Part shown: positions 24,173-37,600 of the stretch, one piece after another
How the letters are laid out: each line of letters opens with the position of its first letter
Numbering within the stretch: position 1 is the first letter of the stretch
Made by a program: the position numbers and the translations under genes
NCBI GenBank assembly: GCA_000149265.1
Contig: CH002827.1
Location: forward strand, 3,755,256 to 3,819,255
DNA: 64,000 nucleotides
Direction of reading: 5' to 3'
Source of the DNA: Ciona savignyi
Taxonomy: Eukaryota > Chordata > Ascidiacea > Phlebobranchia > Cionidae
The notes under the pieces: generated by a model
The model's database searches: none
What the model saw: the letters and a program-made list of their open reading frames with translations, nothing else
What the model was told of the DNA's origin: nothing

Positions 24173-26492
24173 TTACACACTCTCTATATATTTAAAACGC
24201 CCGATATCTCTTTCAGGAACAACATTAATAAAAGTCTTATACATTACGGCCCCTTTAACCATTTTTTTAGCAATTTCTGCATCAGGTGTCTCTGGTCCCG
24301 GGACATAAACTTCTTTGGTAAATCTTACTGTGCCAGAACACTTGGCAACTAAACGCATTTTTCGTCCAACCACCACCTGTCACATAGTTAGAGATTGTAT
24401 AAACTTCACTCAAAACCATTTACAACCAGGTGACAGTCCCAAGTCATAGAGTAAGTACCAGCCACTTACTGGTTATAGATATTCTTACAGTAACTACTTA
24501 ATCACAGAGAAATTACTGGTGACAACATATTGATTTAAACCCAACAGAATAAATACTAGGTACAAAAACTAGTAAAATCCCTATTGAGATAAGATATTCA
24601 TGTTTATCCCTGTGAATGGGAAAACAAGGGTCATTAGCACACATCCAAACATCAGATCACTTCGAGCCCAATGTTGGGTACCAGCGTTATAACAGTGTGC
24701 ATGATTTTGACGTTCCTTTAAGTAAGTAAACCCCAACATTACCTGGTGTTTAGGCAATGTTCGTTAAGTGCCTTGCTTAAGGACACAATCGACTAGCTCT
24801 GACAACCACTTTTGAACCTACAACCCTCCGGTTTGAATGGTGATGCACTATCCAACCAAGCTAATAGGGCGAAAACATTTTGTATGCAAGACAGTTTTAC
24901 TGACTTGGTTAGCTTGAGAACAGCAAGCCAAATAATTACTTCGAATAAGTCACATGAAATTAAATTCATTAGAAGTTAAAATTTCACTTACATTCGCACC
25001 AGGCATCCATCGGTAGATGCGTACCATCCTTGCAAGCAGATAACCTGGATGAACATAATCACCTAGAAAATACATACTATAAAGACATGTATGACTTTCA
25101 GGTGATAATCCAATTGTAAAGCTTTCTGGATGGTAAATACATTTTCACAAATCATTTTTTTTATGGTTGACATTTTAGCTTAACCTAATATAAAAATTAA
25201 TTTACCTTCGATGACTCGTACCCCTCTGTGGAACTTTCTGGGCCCCCTTGATCTATTCTTTGTAGACCCTTTCATCCCAGATCCAGCATTGCATTGCGGA
25301 ATAAACACGACTGATGAAGCTTGAAGGTTTTCTGGAAAATTATTATTTGTAGGGAGAAACTAAAAGGAGGGAAAGCGGAAAGGAAGGAAACTGCACACTA
25401 AAATGAATATTAGTGCATTAGAGTTAGTTTTAAACATGTGGTTAGAGTTAGGGTTAGTTCTGGGGTTGAGATTAGTGTTCAGGGAAGGGTAAAACTTAAT
25501 TTTCATAGTTGTGGTGAGCAGTTTCCCTCCGACCTGCTTTCCCTCCTTTTAGTGTTATTTGTCCATGGTAGTGATAACAATCATATTTATTGCATTATTG
25601 GGATTCACACATAATGCAAATACTACAAAAATAAAACAATTTAAAGAGTTTGAACTACAAAACACAAGAAACCATGAGGTTATCCAGGTAATAGTATGTT
25701 AGATTGTTTTTAGTATGTAAAATATTTTTGAAATATTGATTTGAAAACCGTCACTTAGTGTCTTTACTGTCTTAGTAGACCTGCTAGTATAAGTTTAAAA
25801 AGCACAAAAATTCAAGAACACATTGGATTGTATCATTAAAGTTGGCCTACCAGTAAGAACAGTTGACCCTTTACTTCCATGATTTAATGATTGACGAACA
25901 AACCTTGCAAGCATTATTAAGTACAATCTACACCCTCTGTGCAAAACTTTTGGTATTTTGTTATCAAGATCATATCAATAAGAAAAAAACCCGAGGTCTG
26001 CATGTACAACTTGCAAACATACGACGTATAATAATCCAACAGCTTCTTTGCTTTTAGTGGTCGGTGGTAAACCATACGTAATTCTATATTATATATGAAA
26101 TATATCTGATAAAGTGTAATGTTTTATTAACTAAACACAAATACTTTGATGTGGGGGTAGTAATACATAACCTACATATAAATAAGCGGTTAAAGTCAAA
26201 CAATAATATGCGCAAAGCATGACAGAAAATTCATAGAAATCAAAGGTATGGCACAGTACATTATCGGTAGGCACGGTCGGATTACCGTAATTGATTGTTA
26301 TTGCTTCTGTAGTAATAAGTGGCATTGTGCCGATTCGCAGTACAATTGTTTGAATATGTGAAAATGATGTACAAACAGTATCGAAATTGCAACATCTCCC
26401 GTGTCTTTTTTAAATACATCATTCATTTGAATATAATATAAACGCACGAGGTGACCTTTGTTTAAAAAGCGCGAAATTTTCTGCAACTGCAT
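24173..26492 (-). CDS. MRPL27: Mitochondrial ribosomal protein bL27m, 4 exons (first exon tentative)
   Basis: Large-subunit mitoribosome protein near the peptidyl-transferase centre. Exons 2-4 are firm: 25206-25331, 24992-25062, 24173-24376, with canonical borders and matching phase. Family features are GSTKNRSRGPRKFHRGVRV (bacterial L27 has a GGSTRNGRDS segment here), then MPGANVVVGRK aligned to the HPGxNVGxGK motif, and the C-terminal MYKTFINVVPERDIGRFK, like the metazoan IYKTYFNVIP ending. A candidate first exon at 26456-26492 (MQLQKISRFLNK, amphipathic and basic like a targeting peptide) joins in phase across a 1.1-kb intron and gives 145 residues, close to the human length, but its donor is GTCACC, so this part is tentative. 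Confidence 0.82.
24588..24868 (-). mobile_element. SINE family A in MRPL27 intron 3
   Basis: Reverse copy, near full length: TTTATCCCTGTGAATGGG tail, GCAATGTTCGTTAAGTGCC middle and a degraded head ending near 24868. Confidence 0.75.
25360..25552. mobile_element. Palindromic MITE-like element at the 5' border of MRPL27 exon 2
   Basis: Inverted ends CTAAAAGGAGGGAAAGC at both sides (left on plus, right on minus), with GGAAACTGC just inside each. The 193-bp element starts about 28 bases from the exon 2 acceptor. The interior holds degenerate TTAGGG-like runs (GTTAGAGTTAGGGTTAG). No clean target duplication seen, so the class is uncertain. Confidence 0.6.
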
Positions 26493-27887
26493 AAATAATG
26501 AAGATCATTTGTCATTCGTGATATGTCTCAACTTGAAAGGATAAATTCTACCAAGTGTGACAATGTTAGGACACTTCCGATTTAGCCTACAGCTCGTGCA
26601 CTATAACCATTTTGTTGAACTCTTTATATATTTGGGGTTATTACATACTCTTAACTGCGTCATCAGTTCCAAGTAACTCACCTAAAAGCTTCGGAGATAG
26701 TGAGTATATTGCTGCATTGTGCAAACTGTGTGAGGCCGGGCACATAGGTTAGAGAAGGCAAAAAATATCAGTCACATATTTTAAAATATATCTGATTAAG
26801 TTCCTAGGCTATTTACTCTGACGTAATATTATTTTTATTTTGCAATGACTGCAATAAATGACTATATTTTTTTCATATGTTAAGCTGTGGTATTTTTTAA
26901 AATTTTTAATTTTAACCTTAAGAGCATATAAAGCTTGTTTTTTTATTCGCAGTGGGACTTTCGCACACACTTGGAAAGAGAAAAATCAGACCAGGCTTAT
27001 TTTTAAAATAGAATTATAATCGTATGTAATAAAAAAGTTTATAATTAACATTAATGTGTATGGGTAACATTATTGCAACGAAAATAATGTCTTGAAGGTT
27101 AAAACAGAAAGAAATCTAAAACTTTAAGGAAAGCGACACACTAGGCTATACCCGAAAGAGTGATTGATTCTATTTACTTGTTGGGAATAAAGAGAAGACA
27201 ATCCTTAAATATTTCGAATTATTCATTTTCTTTTCATATAATGTGCAATTTTTATGGTTAACTTAACCGCACCTCGTTCCTACAGCTGTATTTGATTTGC
27301 CCGACCCCCCAAATGTTATGTATTGAAGTATGAAGTATATGTTCTGACTTGGTTGTACGATTGCAGTGGCATGGAATATGCTTGCTATCCAAACCACTGT
27401 AAACTTAAATTTCCCAAATTGAAAACAGCTCTACAAAACATTAAAAATATTACATATACAGATTGCCATCTAACACCACTAGGGCGAAAACGTAGACAAT
27501 AGACTTTTGCTCTCGAGGTAATAAACAACCATTCATCGTGATGTAATGTGAAACGTCTGCATCTACAAGATGTTTTGTTTTTGAATCAGCGTCGTATGTC
27601 CGTCGACCTTTTGTTTTGGTCACGTAGGCAGAGAAATCAGTCATGTCACACCACACAGCACGGTTATAATTCGGTTCTGAGTACTACAAAACTATAGGCC
27701 AGAGTAATTAGTTCAGTGGTATTTCTCGAGCATATATACGTTTTAAGAAATGCAGCAACCCACTGCAACAACCATTTATTTATTTGTTTTGAAATTATTT
27801 ACCGAAATGTGCACATCGATAATGAGTGTATACATTTTTGTCTTACTGCAAACAAAATTTAACGACGAAGTTTTGTTAGGATAAGAA
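26493..27887. other. Intergenic region between divergent MRPL27 and P450 genes
   Basis: About 1.4 kb, AT-rich, with no recognisable gene or repeat. It should contain both promoters. Short open frames here on both strands lack coding character. Confidence 0.5.
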
Positions 27888-30800
27888 ATGTTAGAAATTA
27901 TTCTCTCAATTCTAGTTCTACTGGCGGTAAGTTTCTTGATATGGAACACAAGGAAACGAACGGCAGCCAGAGGAGAACCACCCATTGTACCTTATTCGAT
28001 ACCTTGGCTTGGTATAAAATAGATTTTTTAACAGCTGGTCTTAAGTATATATACATCAAAAGCCTTTTACAGGATGCGCACTGCCATTTTATAAGGACCC
28101 CCTGCAATTCTTGAGAGACTGCCAAAGAAAGTATGGACCTTTTTTCACCGTGTTTATGGGTAGGCGAAATTGTTTAGACCTGTTAATGTATTTTTAAATA
28201 TTTTATGTTTGCTATATGTGTATATACATTTAAAAATTATGAAATACTACAGGCCGTCATTCTCCAAGTAAATTAACTAATTTAAATAAATTTAAAAGTT
28301 TAAATAATTACCAATAGGTGGAGAGTACCTCACGTTTGTTACGGATCTCTCTGCACAGCAAACTATCGCAAAGGAAAAGACAGTCCTAACGTTTCGTAAG
28401 AGCCTTCCACCCGTACTAAAACAGGTGTTTGGCTACGACTCCAATTCTGTGGACGATGAATACGTAAAAGTTTTCCCAAAACATTTCCAGGTATGTGGCG
28501 CTTATTGACCTGTAATCTTCTGTATAGCTTATACCAACATATCACGCGTATATACTCTTCAATACCTCACTACGTCGTTGGAACGGGGAAAGGTATGCAT
28601 CACCTTTAGCTACAAACCATTTCAGGGGAATACCCGCTTTGACTCAGAAAAACACACAGTTAATATGTGTCCGTGGTTATTTTTGGAAAAAATAAACATT
28701 GAACAATTATTATTTAAAAAAACATAGAAATCTTTAAACTTTGGTGTATTCAATGAGGCAATATTATATATATATATATATATATGTATATGTCGTTTTA
28801 TTTTTGTATTTTAATTAATACCATTATTGCAGTAATAACATTTTTATTTTATTAAGTTACTGCTAAAGATAAAGAGTTTATTGTCCACTTAAGTGGATCA
28901 ATTGGCCCCACTTTCCTACTCATAAAAGTAAAACTCTTAATTGGCAAAATCAACTCCACATATATATGTATGTAGTTTGGTGTAGTTATTTATAACCTTA
29001 TCACTAACAACAACTCAACATACACATATAAATTTTATCTTTTAGGGAAAAGCGCTTGAGAATTTGGTATCAAAAATGAATAAATGCTTACAAAATTTTA
29101 TCATAAATGGAAAATATTACAATGAAGAGTGGATGACGGTTGATCTTCGGACCTTTGTGGAAAGTATCATCTGTCCTGCAAGCTTTGTCTCCATGTAATA
29201 CTTTCTTACGCTGTTTTGACTGACAATGTAAAAGCAATCAGAAAAATTAATAGTTCAAGTTTATTTTAGATTTGGAGAGTATTCTTCTTCACGAAGCGAC
29301 AAAATGACAGAAGTGGAAAGGAATATTTTAAAATTCACGGACCTTTTCCCGTCACTGATTCGAGGATACCCGATTTCGATATTAAAAGTAAAGCGAATAA
29401 ATAAAATGTTGCAAATAAAAATTTCCAGACATGTTTTCATGTAAATTTAAGTGGAATACAGTGCACACAAACGGTTCCAGCAATTTTTACATGTTACCTC
29501 ACTTTTAACAGGGTGCGACGGCGTGTCGACAATATTTGTGGAAGGTTTTAAGCAAGCAGGAGATAAGTGGAAGAAAGAATGTGAGCGGGGTAGTTGAGGA
29601 AACGATATCGCTGCATGAGCAATATGGCGAAAGCGATGTGTTACCGAAACGCTTACTTTCTTTTCTCACTGCCACTCAGGTTGGTTTTTAGGAGGATATA
29701 AATACGTTTTCTCATCTTATTTTTAAATGTTAAGCTACAGCGCTCACCATTTCAGGTGAATTCGGTACCATCAGCAATTTGGTTACTCTACTTTTTACAT
29801 AAACACCCGGAAGCAAATAAGGTTGCAAGGGAAGAAATAGAAAGGGTGTTAAAAGAGTCTAAAGAAAGTACATCTAAAGACGTAAAAATTGAAGTTACAA
29901 ACGAAGACCTGAAAAAAATGACTGTATTGGGTAAGTCAATTTTACGGTTTTGTCATTAAAATTGTCCAACTGACTAACTTTGTCCGGGCGGTTAAGTACG
30001 TCACTTTTTAATCAAAAGTTACTTTACGGACATTGCCTGAACCCAGCAGATTAATGTGTTCTACTAAATTGAAGGAACGTGTCCACACAACACAATGCAT
30101 TAGCTCCGGTAACCCGACGATGAGCGCGAAGTGATCTGACGATTGCCCGTGTGATAACCCCCTTGGTTTTCCCATTCACGGGGATAAAAATAAATATCCT
30201 ATCCTAACACATACCGGTTTATTCTGATTTCAGACAGCATCATTAACGAATCATTTCGTCTGCATCTTGCGCCGTCTATGTTCCGTATAGCTACCGAAGA
30301 TTACTTTGTTGAAATAGCTGAGCTTGGGCGAACCTACAAGATTCGCAAGAACGACAAGGTCCTTTTATGGGTGCAAATGAATCAAATGGATCCCGACATT
30401 TTTGAACAGCCTGAAGTTTTCCAATTTGATCGGTTCCTTAATGAAGACGGTTCAAGAAAAAAGGACTTTTATAAAAACGGCCGACTGATGAAATGCGCAT
30501 TTCAACCTTTCGGTACTGGCTTAAGGTAATGACATCTGGTGAATAAGGATAGGATAATTATGTTTATCCCCGTGAATGGGAGAACCAAGTGGGTTAACAC
30601 ACGGGCAATCGTCAGATCACTTCGCGCCCATCGTCGGGTTACCGGAGCTATTGCAGTGTGTTGTGTATGATTCACACGTTCCTTCAATTTAGTAGAACCC
30701 ATTAATCCGCTGGGTTCAGGCAATGTCCGTTAGGGTTCAGGCAATGTCCGCTGGGTTCAAGCAATGTCCTTGCCCAATTACACAACCGACTAGCTAGCGA

Positions 30801-31067
30801 CCAGTTTTGCACCTGCAACCAACGGCCGGATAAGAAGTAAGATCGAGGCCGAAATAAATTTCTTTTATTTTTTCTAGCAAGTGTCCAGGAAGATATTTCG
30901 CAGTAAACGAATTAAAGCAACTGGCTATCACCACACTCCTGTTCTTCGATATAGAGCTGGTTAACCCGCAAGCTGAAATAAAAATGGATAAAAATCGCAT
31001 TGGGCTGGGAGCGCTTTATCCGGCAACAGATATAAAGATTCGAATCCGCAGAAAAGCGGATTGTTAA
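27888..31067 (+). CDS. Cytochrome P450 of the CYP7/8/39 clan, 9 exons, complete
   Basis: Exons: 27888-28011, 28073-28159, 28318-28490, 29046-29194, 29270-29387, 29512-29679, 29756-29930, 30234-30525, 30878-31067; all junctions keep phase and give 491 residues, a normal P450 length. Residues 1-20 form an N-terminal ER anchor followed by basic WNTRKR and the proline hinge PPIVPYSIPWLG. The I-helix reads TATQVNSVPSAIW, lacking the usual acid-threonine pair, as in CYP7A/7B/8A. The K-helix ExxR is ESFR, the PERF-like segment FQFDRF, and the haem loop FGTGLSKCPGRYFA carries the cysteine ligand. The C-terminal KNRIGLGALYP matches the CYP7 C-terminus. Known relatives hydroxylate sterols or isomerise prostaglandin H2; the substrate here cannot be read from sequence. 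SINEs occupy introns 7 and 8. Confidence 0.93.
28770..28796. repeat. (TA)n microsatellite in P450 intron 3
   Basis: Perfect TA run of about eleven units followed by TGTATATG. Confidence 0.8.
29980..30206 (+). mobile_element. SINE family A in P450 intron 7
   Basis: Forward copy, partly deleted in the head: GTCCGGGCGGTTAAGTACG, CATTGCCTGAACCCAGCAG, CTCCGGTAACCCGACGATG and a tail ending in TATCCTATCC. Confidence 0.8.
30545..30842 (-). mobile_element. SINE family A in P450 intron 8
   Basis: Reverse copy with a good tail (GTTTATCCCCGTGAATGGG) and a local triplication of the GGTTCAGGCAATGTCCG block around 30714-30768. Opposite in orientation to the SINE in intron 7. Confidence 0.85.
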
Positions 31068-31203
31068 AAGATACAGAATGGACCCTTTAGACAGTTTGTT
31101 ATATATATTCTTTTATTTATTACCACGTATTTTACTTGAGTTATTTTAATACCCTCTTATAATTATGATATTATTGGTCACAATATCTGTATCTCGCAAT
31201 TCT

Positions 31204-31209
31204 AATAAA
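31204..31209 (+). promoter_or_regulatory. Polyadenylation signal of the P450 gene
   Basis: AATAAA 136 bases after the P450 stop. The only clear signal before the convergent CEP63 3' end. Confidence 0.6.
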
Positions 31210-31632
31210 GCTGTACAAAAATCTGGCTTAAAATAACCGGACAATTTACCAATACGTTCTCTGCAAAGACGGAGAAATCACTGTGATGAGGTCTTTATAT
31301 CCCAACAGTGTTTTCGTTAGAAGAAACTGTGTATTCAAAGGCAAAATACAAAAGAGCTATATGATTTAATAAGCGGAAATACGCGGAACACAGTACGGAG
31401 CACGACTATACTAGCAGCACATTTTTTTCTACATTAGTCAAACAACGAGAAAATACAGGAACTTGGGCTACTTTATAGATTCGTACTAGATCTTCGTATA
31501 GAAAACCTTTTTTAGTCAAAAACGAACACCAGAGGAAATCAATAACCGAAATGCTTTACATTAGAAAGCAAAGTTAATAAAAGGAGTTTTCGTGTTTCAA
31601 CTTGCCTATTTTTTTGCCACGAAATTTAGCAC

Positions 31633-31638
31633 TTTATT
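31633..31638 (-). promoter_or_regulatory. Polyadenylation signal of CEP63
   Basis: TTTATT on the plus strand (AATAAA on the coding strand), 26 bases past the CEP63 stop. Confidence 0.6.
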
Positions 31639-31663
31639 AGAGTCACATTTTTTCCGGGAGTTT

Positions 31664-34600
31664 CTATTTTAAATATTTTGCCATAGCAGCATCCATGGCT
31701 TTGGTCATGTCGCCGATGTGTTTCTCGATTCGCGATTCAAGTTCGAGCACTCTTCTCTCATCGTCGGCGGTAAACTCGTCCACCGTCGACACCCCTGTCT
31801 CCTCGAACCCCTCGTCAGTTATCCCGAGAAGCGCGTGGAGCTGTTTCTCTCCCATGCTCGCCATCGTGGTGGAGACTAGTGAGCTGTTGACGGAAGACGG
31901 ATCGATTCCAATGGAAAGGAGGAAGTTCTTGGTCGGAGTCGGGGTCCGTGCATCTTTGTCGCTGTTGGAGGACGAGGGAGTCATCGCTCCGCTGTCAGCA
32001 TCATCGGATCTCAGGACGACGCTGTTGGATCGAGGAGCGTCAGGGAAGCTTTCCATCTCCCGAATCTTCGACTCCAAAGAAGCAATGCGGTGCTCATACG
32101 CTCTGCAAACCTCGTTTACTCTGGTCGGAAACAAAATAATCTTACTATCATTTGAAACTTGTGCCTGAAGAAAATTCATTACTTTTACAGTTATGAAGTA
32201 AAAGTTAAGCTCGGCATGTTAACAGATATCACATAAAGCTCTTGATATTGCATATCGATAATTAAGGTGTAGGAAATACAGGTGAATTAGTTATTTTATT
32301 ATCATAATGTTGGGTCTGATTCACTTTACAATATTAATCATTCCAACTTTAAATTGCTGAAATGCAAACTAGATCTACAAGCCCTCAACAAAAAATCGCG
32401 TCAAGGGTTTGTTTTAAATTATGAAAATCACTATGTTACCTGGTTACTTCTGCACACCTGGTTTCATCTGTCTCGTTGCTGGTTTGGTTAACAGATGCGT
32501 TGTGTTGCTTAATGACAGATGTGTCTTTATTACGTAGCTGGTGCTTCAGTTCGTCCACCTACCAGAAAAAGTGAAAATATGACTGTACTTTATCCTAAAG
32601 GTGGGAAATATATATTACTGTACCCTACTTTATCTCAAAGGTTGGAACTATATGTTACTGTACCCTACTTTATCCCAAAGGTAAAAAAAAAGCTTTGTCA
32701 GATACTCAGTGACCACTTGTGTTATCAAAGTTATAGCATCGTGTTCATTATAAGTAAACAATATTGTATGCTATTAGTCACTTCAGATTCAATGGTTAAC
32801 TGAGATGATGCTTACCATCCACCACATAAACCATGACATTAACAGACTACTTGTGTGTACATTAGGGAAAGAGAGAAGGTTGGTAAATGGCTTGTATAGG
32901 CACAACCGAAACATAGTTGTGTTTAGGGGGGCATATAATGGACTCTTGGATTTTTTAGTTAATTGCGAAATATAAATCGAAATACTGACCTGCCCTTTAA
33001 GTTGTTTATTTTCCACTTCCAGCTTACCAACTGCTTTCCCATAGTTTTGTCTCAGATGACTCAACTGTCCTTCGGCCTCGGACAGTGACCTGAGATTAAA
33101 ACCAATAATTATTTTACTTCAAAGTAAATCAATTTTAGTAAGAACTCAGAAAAGACAATAGATCATGTTGTAAGTCATAAATAGACTTCTAAAGTTTTTA
33201 ATCTCTATTTTTCGATTATGCGTTTTTGTTCTTGATGCTTTTTAAATAAACATTAAATAAATTAAAACTACACTTTTACATTAATACTAATTTTATAAAA
33301 AAATAAAAAATCAGTGCATGAGATATTTTGAAGGGTGAAAAATATGGTAAAACTGTGGTACAACTTCATCGATAGAATGGGCTAGGATATTAACATTTTA
33401 TCCCCATAAATAGAAAAATGTTGGGGGCATTACCATATGGGCAAATGAATGATTACTTTGAGCCCACTATCAGGCTACACAGTGTATTATATATGATTTA
33501 GAAAGACTTTTATAAATCTTCAAATTTAAATCCACATATAAATTTTGTACAATGAAGTTACGAAGTAAAAAAGCAGGCATATCGTGCATATTTCAGGTGA
33601 CGGCTAACATGCAATCGTACAGTTGTAGTACATTGACCCATATATTTCTTATATGGGATGAGGAATAAATTTGACTTACTTATCAGGTGAGTCTCGGTCG
33701 TTAACAGAGGACCAACGCCGTTGAGCACGAAGATTTTCAAGATGTTTCGCAGCAGTTTGGAGCTCGCAGTCCAACTTGTCCCTTCTTCTCGCCTCGTCCT
33801 TCAACTGGATCTCCATCTCCGAGCAATGCTCATTTAATCTTGCGATATTCGCGTCCCGCCCATGTAAGTGGGTGGTCAGGTTTGTCACTTCAGCCTGTGG
33901 CAGCGAGGAAAATATTGTTTGAACTTAATGCTGCCCCATTTCGGACTGTTACTAACTCCATAATTATAATAAAAAAAGAAAGGCTGATGTTGGCCGCTTT
34001 CACCACTTGGTATTGTAAGTGGGTACCTGTCCTTTTAGTATATTACATAATATTACATAAGTGCATTATGGCAGTATTATAACTATTGTTTTACTACATT
34101 TAAAATGTCAAAATAAACTGTGTGGTACCTAAAATGTTTTAAATAACTTGGGTACACTCCATGTATATGTGTGTTTAAACATCTTAAAGATAAATCTCGA
34201 AATTACTTATTTTATTTGGGAATCAAATTTAAACCAATAATACACTAAGTAGAAGCAAGATGCCGTGCGCAAGCACACACTGACTAGTCATTGGTTGGTT
34301 GAATTCAACAACATTTTTTGCCTGAAACGCTACATACTACCCCCATTCAGTTAGGTGGGTTTGTTAATTATGTTGACAGTGGAGGGTAAAACTTCAGCCA
34401 CCCCATTCCAGCAACATTGTTACAAAGATAATAAAATTCTTTAAACCTTCATGCCACATAGTTGGGCTGAATGCGATTGTTCCATTTCTTCCAATTTAAT
34501 TTGTAAGCTGCGGATCTCTTCATTAAATGAGTTCACCTAGAACGACATTGAAAATTAATATTTAAAGCCTCTAGTAGTAAATACGAGCACACAACGTACA

Positions 34601-37600
34601 AGAAAACTAGCCTTTACTGAATTTAATTGCATGGAATATTTCTGTATGTTTCCCAGGTATGAGAAGCACTGCTTGACCATATATGCTAATTGGCAAATTG
34701 ACAGCTTTATAAACTAAAGTATTCCCGTAGTTAGTTAAATGAACCTGAAAAGGAATACTGCAATACACTCTCTCCCTAATAGGGTACAAAAAAACCTCAC
34801 TATAAGAAAGGTGTAACAGAACTTATAAGTGTGGATCAATGGCTTTAAACTGGCTGTATTCATGATGGATAATTTTTCGAACCAGTGGATTTAAATTCGT
34901 TTAAAATTGCAATAACAACACCTACAAAGCAACAAAAGTATTGGATTAGTGGTAAATATGTCATGTTATAACAAATGCTGTTTTACCACAGAAACAAGTA
35001 ATTTGTGTCAGATTTTTTAAACCAATGATCCACATTTCAAATTTACAGAATCATCAGTAAAAAAACAATAATGAATAAAATCAAAATGTAATCTTTACCT
35101 TGGCGCAATCATTTCTGTGCAAAACTTCATTTAAATTTGCAGATTCCTCCTTTGAAGACTGGAGTTGAGATTCAAGGAGTTTCACTTCATCACGAAGATG
35201 CTTCTCTGTCTCACGCATCGCTTCCACAGATGCCTCGAGGATCACCACTCGATGCTGCAGTTCATCCTCCTTTCTTTTAACCGGAGAACGAACCTGAAAG
35301 TTGGATCATTGACGAAAATATTCACGAAATCATATTATTTTTTAAAATCAGATACCGGTACTGAGTAGCAGTAAGTCTGCTTTAGAGAATCAGCCTTTGG
35401 AGCATATGCATAAATTTAAGACAAACTGTAGTATAAATGTGATAACCAGTAAAATTAATGATTAAAAATAAATATATATATTTCCACCATCAGGGATCAA
35501 AAAAGCGAATCATATTACTGGCACCAGAAAATTGCCACATGACATTTTTCAAATGCATGTCAAAACTTCCTGATAGGAATAGTACAATTTAAAACAACAC
35601 AAATTTAAGCAGATATTTTAACCTGCATTGCTTCCACTATTTTGTCTTTTGTGTGAATGCTTGTGATAAGATCTAGGTTTTTATTCTTCAGATCAGCGAT
35701 CTCGTGTTCCGATTCTCTCAATGCAGCTTCACGAGCTGAGAGAGCAGCTTGCAGCTTCGTCACCTCTTCCTCAAGAACCTTTAACTTAACAAAAACACCA
35801 TTTTTAAAATTTATTACCTATTTCATGAAGGTCTTGGCAGCACATATGCATATATAATTACAGTTGGGTTGGGATTCAAACATTTGACTACTGGTCAGAT
35901 TAAAATTCTATCTAGATGGGTTGCATTAGCAGAGTAGCCTATACACCAATATTTGTCCACTAGCAGAAAATACCTCAACTCAACTGAGCACACATTAGCA
36001 GTGAACAAACCTATACCAACAGTCTAACACTTACCCTACAGTTGGCTTTATCTGCCTGTTCCTGTTGCCGATATTTCTCAGCAGTCGCGGTGTGCCGTGC
36101 AGTGTTCAGCTCTCTAGTCTTGCCCTGAAGCTCAGCGATCAACCGTTCTTGCTGTTGAATCAACTCCTTGTCGTTACTAAGTTCTTCTTCAAGCTTGTGC
36201 AACAGTGTTTGGCTTGTTACCTCCACCTTTGATGAAAGAATCAGATTAATCAGATAATTAAAATAGCTTATATATGTCCAAAAATCACTTTCCAATTCTG
36301 TATCTACTTTGTATATACAATCTATAAGAAAAAAAAGTTATTCACACATAAATATCCTGAAAAAAAAGAAATGTGGTTATTACAGAGAAAATTAATAGTT
36401 TACCCTATACCCGAGGTTGGGTTGTCGATGCAGTATGTTTTAATAAAATAAAGATTTTTTGTGCAAACCATTGATTTCTTAGGTTCAGCCCTTAAAACTC
36501 CACAGCATACAAATTTAATGAGTGATGGACAGAAAGTGTAGTGTGATCTGCATGGAAAATGGTTTGGGCCATGCGGACATGTTTTCGGATTAAATTAATC
36601 AATTTTCTAGTCCAGGCTAGTCATTATTAATTTAGAATATATACAAGGAGAATTGTTACCTCTTCCACCATTCTATTACTTTTCTTTAACCGAGATTGTG
36701 AGAGAGACAATTGTTGTTGAACTCTTTCATAATTTGCAGCAATAGAACGTTTCTGCTTCTCCAAACACTCAATTTGATGTTGCAAAGCCCTTTTTCTGCA
36801 TTAAATTTGTTAAAAAGTGACCTAGACATTAAAAAACTGATTTCACAAAGTTGCAATCAAAGGTACTATTTTTCCAAACTTATATTACAATTGCTATACA
36901 TAGATAGAATACATCATTGAAAATAACAAGAAAACTAGGAAGAAAGTTGAACAACAAAGGGGTGATAAATACTAGATATAGACGGACCTAATATCCCATT
37001 CACTTGTTTGTTTATCATGTTCGACAATTTCAGATCTTTTTTCCTGTAATTCAGCGTTTAATCTTTCAACTTCGAGTGTTAGTTCGTTTTCTTTTTCAGC
37101 AGAGGTCTGGTTCCTTTTTGACCTATGCTTTATCATTTTTTCATGTGATTCCTGTCAAAAAACACTACATTCAAATTTTTACTATAACGTAAGGGTATTT
37201 AATATTAAAAATTTGAAAGAGAAAATGTGAATCAAATAATGTAATTTAGTCAATCGAATAGAGTATATCACCACTAATCACAAGTTCTATTTCAATAATA
37301 TATGTATGTTAATGTTAAAGAAGGATATAGGATATTCTATATTGCAGTGTGTTGTGTGTGATTCACACGTTTCTTCAATTCAGTAGAACCGATTAATCCT
37401 ATGGGTTCAGGCAATGTCCGTTAAGTGCCTTGTCCAAGGACACAACCGACTACTTAGCGACCAGTTTCGCACCTGCAACTCGGCTGAAAGGCGACACACT
37501 AAACCAACAGACTAACCTGTCGGACGACGGTGTATGTATTTTACTAAAGGACATGGCTCAGGTGTCGGAAAATGCAAAAAAACTGCACAGGTGAAGTGCT

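Noticed and set aside
31695-32168. 157-codon plus-strand frame
   Set aside because: Antisense shadow of the CEP63 last exon.
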